A DNA stretch of 64,000 bases from the NCBI RefSeq assembly GCF_029269835.1, contig NZ_JARJBB010000002.1:434001-498000 (forward strand), in the 5' to 3' direction. The stretch's first letter is position 1. Each line of letters starts with the position of its first letter. The notes under the pieces are model-generated. The model was not told the DNA's origin, ran no database searches, and saw only the letters and a program-made list of their open reading frames with translations. The DNA is from Streptomyces tropicalis. Lineage in GTDB: Bacteria; Actinomycetota; Actinomycetes; Streptomycetales; Streptomycetaceae. Both the position numbers and the translations under genes were made by a program. Shown one piece after another: positions 63,607 through 64,000 of this stretch.

Positions 63607-64000
63607 CCGGACCGGCGCCCGGAGCCGGGCCGGACCACCGTGGTGGCCCGGCCCGGCTCCGGGCGCCCGAGGCGCCGGGGCGCCCCGGGCGGAGGCACCT
63701 GCCCGGCACGGCCCACCGCCCGCCGAAGGGCCGCACCCGCGTCACGTCCGCAGCCGACGCGCACGGAGCGGCCGCCGTCCGTGCCGACGGTCCGGGGCCC
63801 GGACGTCGGGACGGGCCAGTGCTGTGACCGGAAAGGTTCACCGGCTCGCGACGCCCGGCACGGCACCTCGCCGCGTTGTCGCATCACCCGAGTACATCCC
63901 GTACGCGGGCGACGCTCCGCCTTGCGATGCTCCCCCACAGCCTGAACGGCGTGGGAGGTGCCCCCGGCACCGGACGCCGCGAGCATCCCGGCACACCTTT
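63607..64000. other. Region after the mutase gene, no coding support
   Basis: About 390 bases with a strong hairpin at 63614-63667 and a partial inverted repeat at 63929-63970 (CTCCCCCACAGCC...GGCGTGGGAGGTGCCCCC) of a type scattered through Streptomyces genomes. Both strands are open by composition alone. The window ends here, and the next gene may start beyond it. Confidence 0.55.
63614..63667 (+). terminator. Very strong hairpin terminator after the mutase gene
   Basis: A 20-bp perfect stem closes a 14-base loop that has its own short self-complementarity (ACCAC/GTGGT). It begins seven bases after the stop codon. Confidence 0.9.

Overview
The window is a piece of a Streptomyces chromosome. 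It is very GC-rich, has strong third-position GC bias, uses GTG starts often, and carries actinobacterial signature genes: mycothiol S-conjugate amidase, GTP-dependent PEP carboxykinase, the acyl-CoA carboxylase set pccB/pccE/accA2 with its biotin ligase, a LAxTG sortase substrate and a class III adenylate cyclase. From memory, the order pck ... mca-greA ... metB ... hutH-GGDEF-cya-birA-pccB-pccE-maf-accA2-DeoR-quinone reductase-PNP-phosphomannomutase follows the S. coelicolor SCO4979 to SCO4916 interval. I could not run an alignment. No tRNA, rRNA, CRISPR array or intact insertion sequence was seen.

1-21.2 kb is core genome: PEP carboxykinase, a hemolysin III-like membrane protein, a TetR regulator, a Mut7-C protein, a YyaL/DUF255 protein, a large NB-ARC/TPR STAND ATPase with an altered P-loop, mca with a small membrane protein, a DUF4307 protein, greA with a strong terminator, a Drr-type ABC exporter, threonine dehydratase, MarR, a small sigma-like protein with a membrane partner, metB and a membrane-anchored hypothetical.

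21.2-34.2 kb is an accessory region. It opens with a decayed msrA beside an intact, different msrA. Next is a type VII-type polymorphic toxin locus: two WXG100-like proteins, a 564-residue protein ending in an RNase A-like toxin domain, a putative immunity gene, an orphan toxin fragment and a CdiI-like immunity protein that looks internally duplicated. A broken methyltransferase and a secreted phosphodiester glycosidase follow. Then come a two-gene YeeE/YedE transporter and two small divergent cysteine-rich proteins that share a C-terminal W-x-R-L-x-[DE]-W-M-[KR]-x-P tail. The region closes with a graveyard of gene fragments (peptidase, DUF1877-like, Ig-like). Base composition drops in the toxin C-terminus and in the intergenic DNA around 31.9-32.2 kb, which fits lateral transfer.

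34.2-64 kb returns to core genome: TetR/methyltransferase divergon with a clear operator, zinc alcohol dehydrogenase, XRE regulator, MacB/LolD-type ABC system, L,D-transpeptidase lipoprotein, LAxTG surface protein, hutH, a GAF-GGDEF diguanylate cyclase, enoyl-CoA hydratase, a low-complexity ORF, adenylate cyclase, birA, pccB-pccE, an SGNH hydrolase, a 42-residue membrane protein, maf, accA2, DeoR, a flavoprotein quinone reductase, gamma-glutamylcyclotransferase, purine nucleoside phosphorylase and a phosphohexomutase.

The parts most worth follow-up are the divergent pair of proteins with a common C-terminal tail next to a sulfur-transport operon, and the modular RNase A-like toxin/immunity array.
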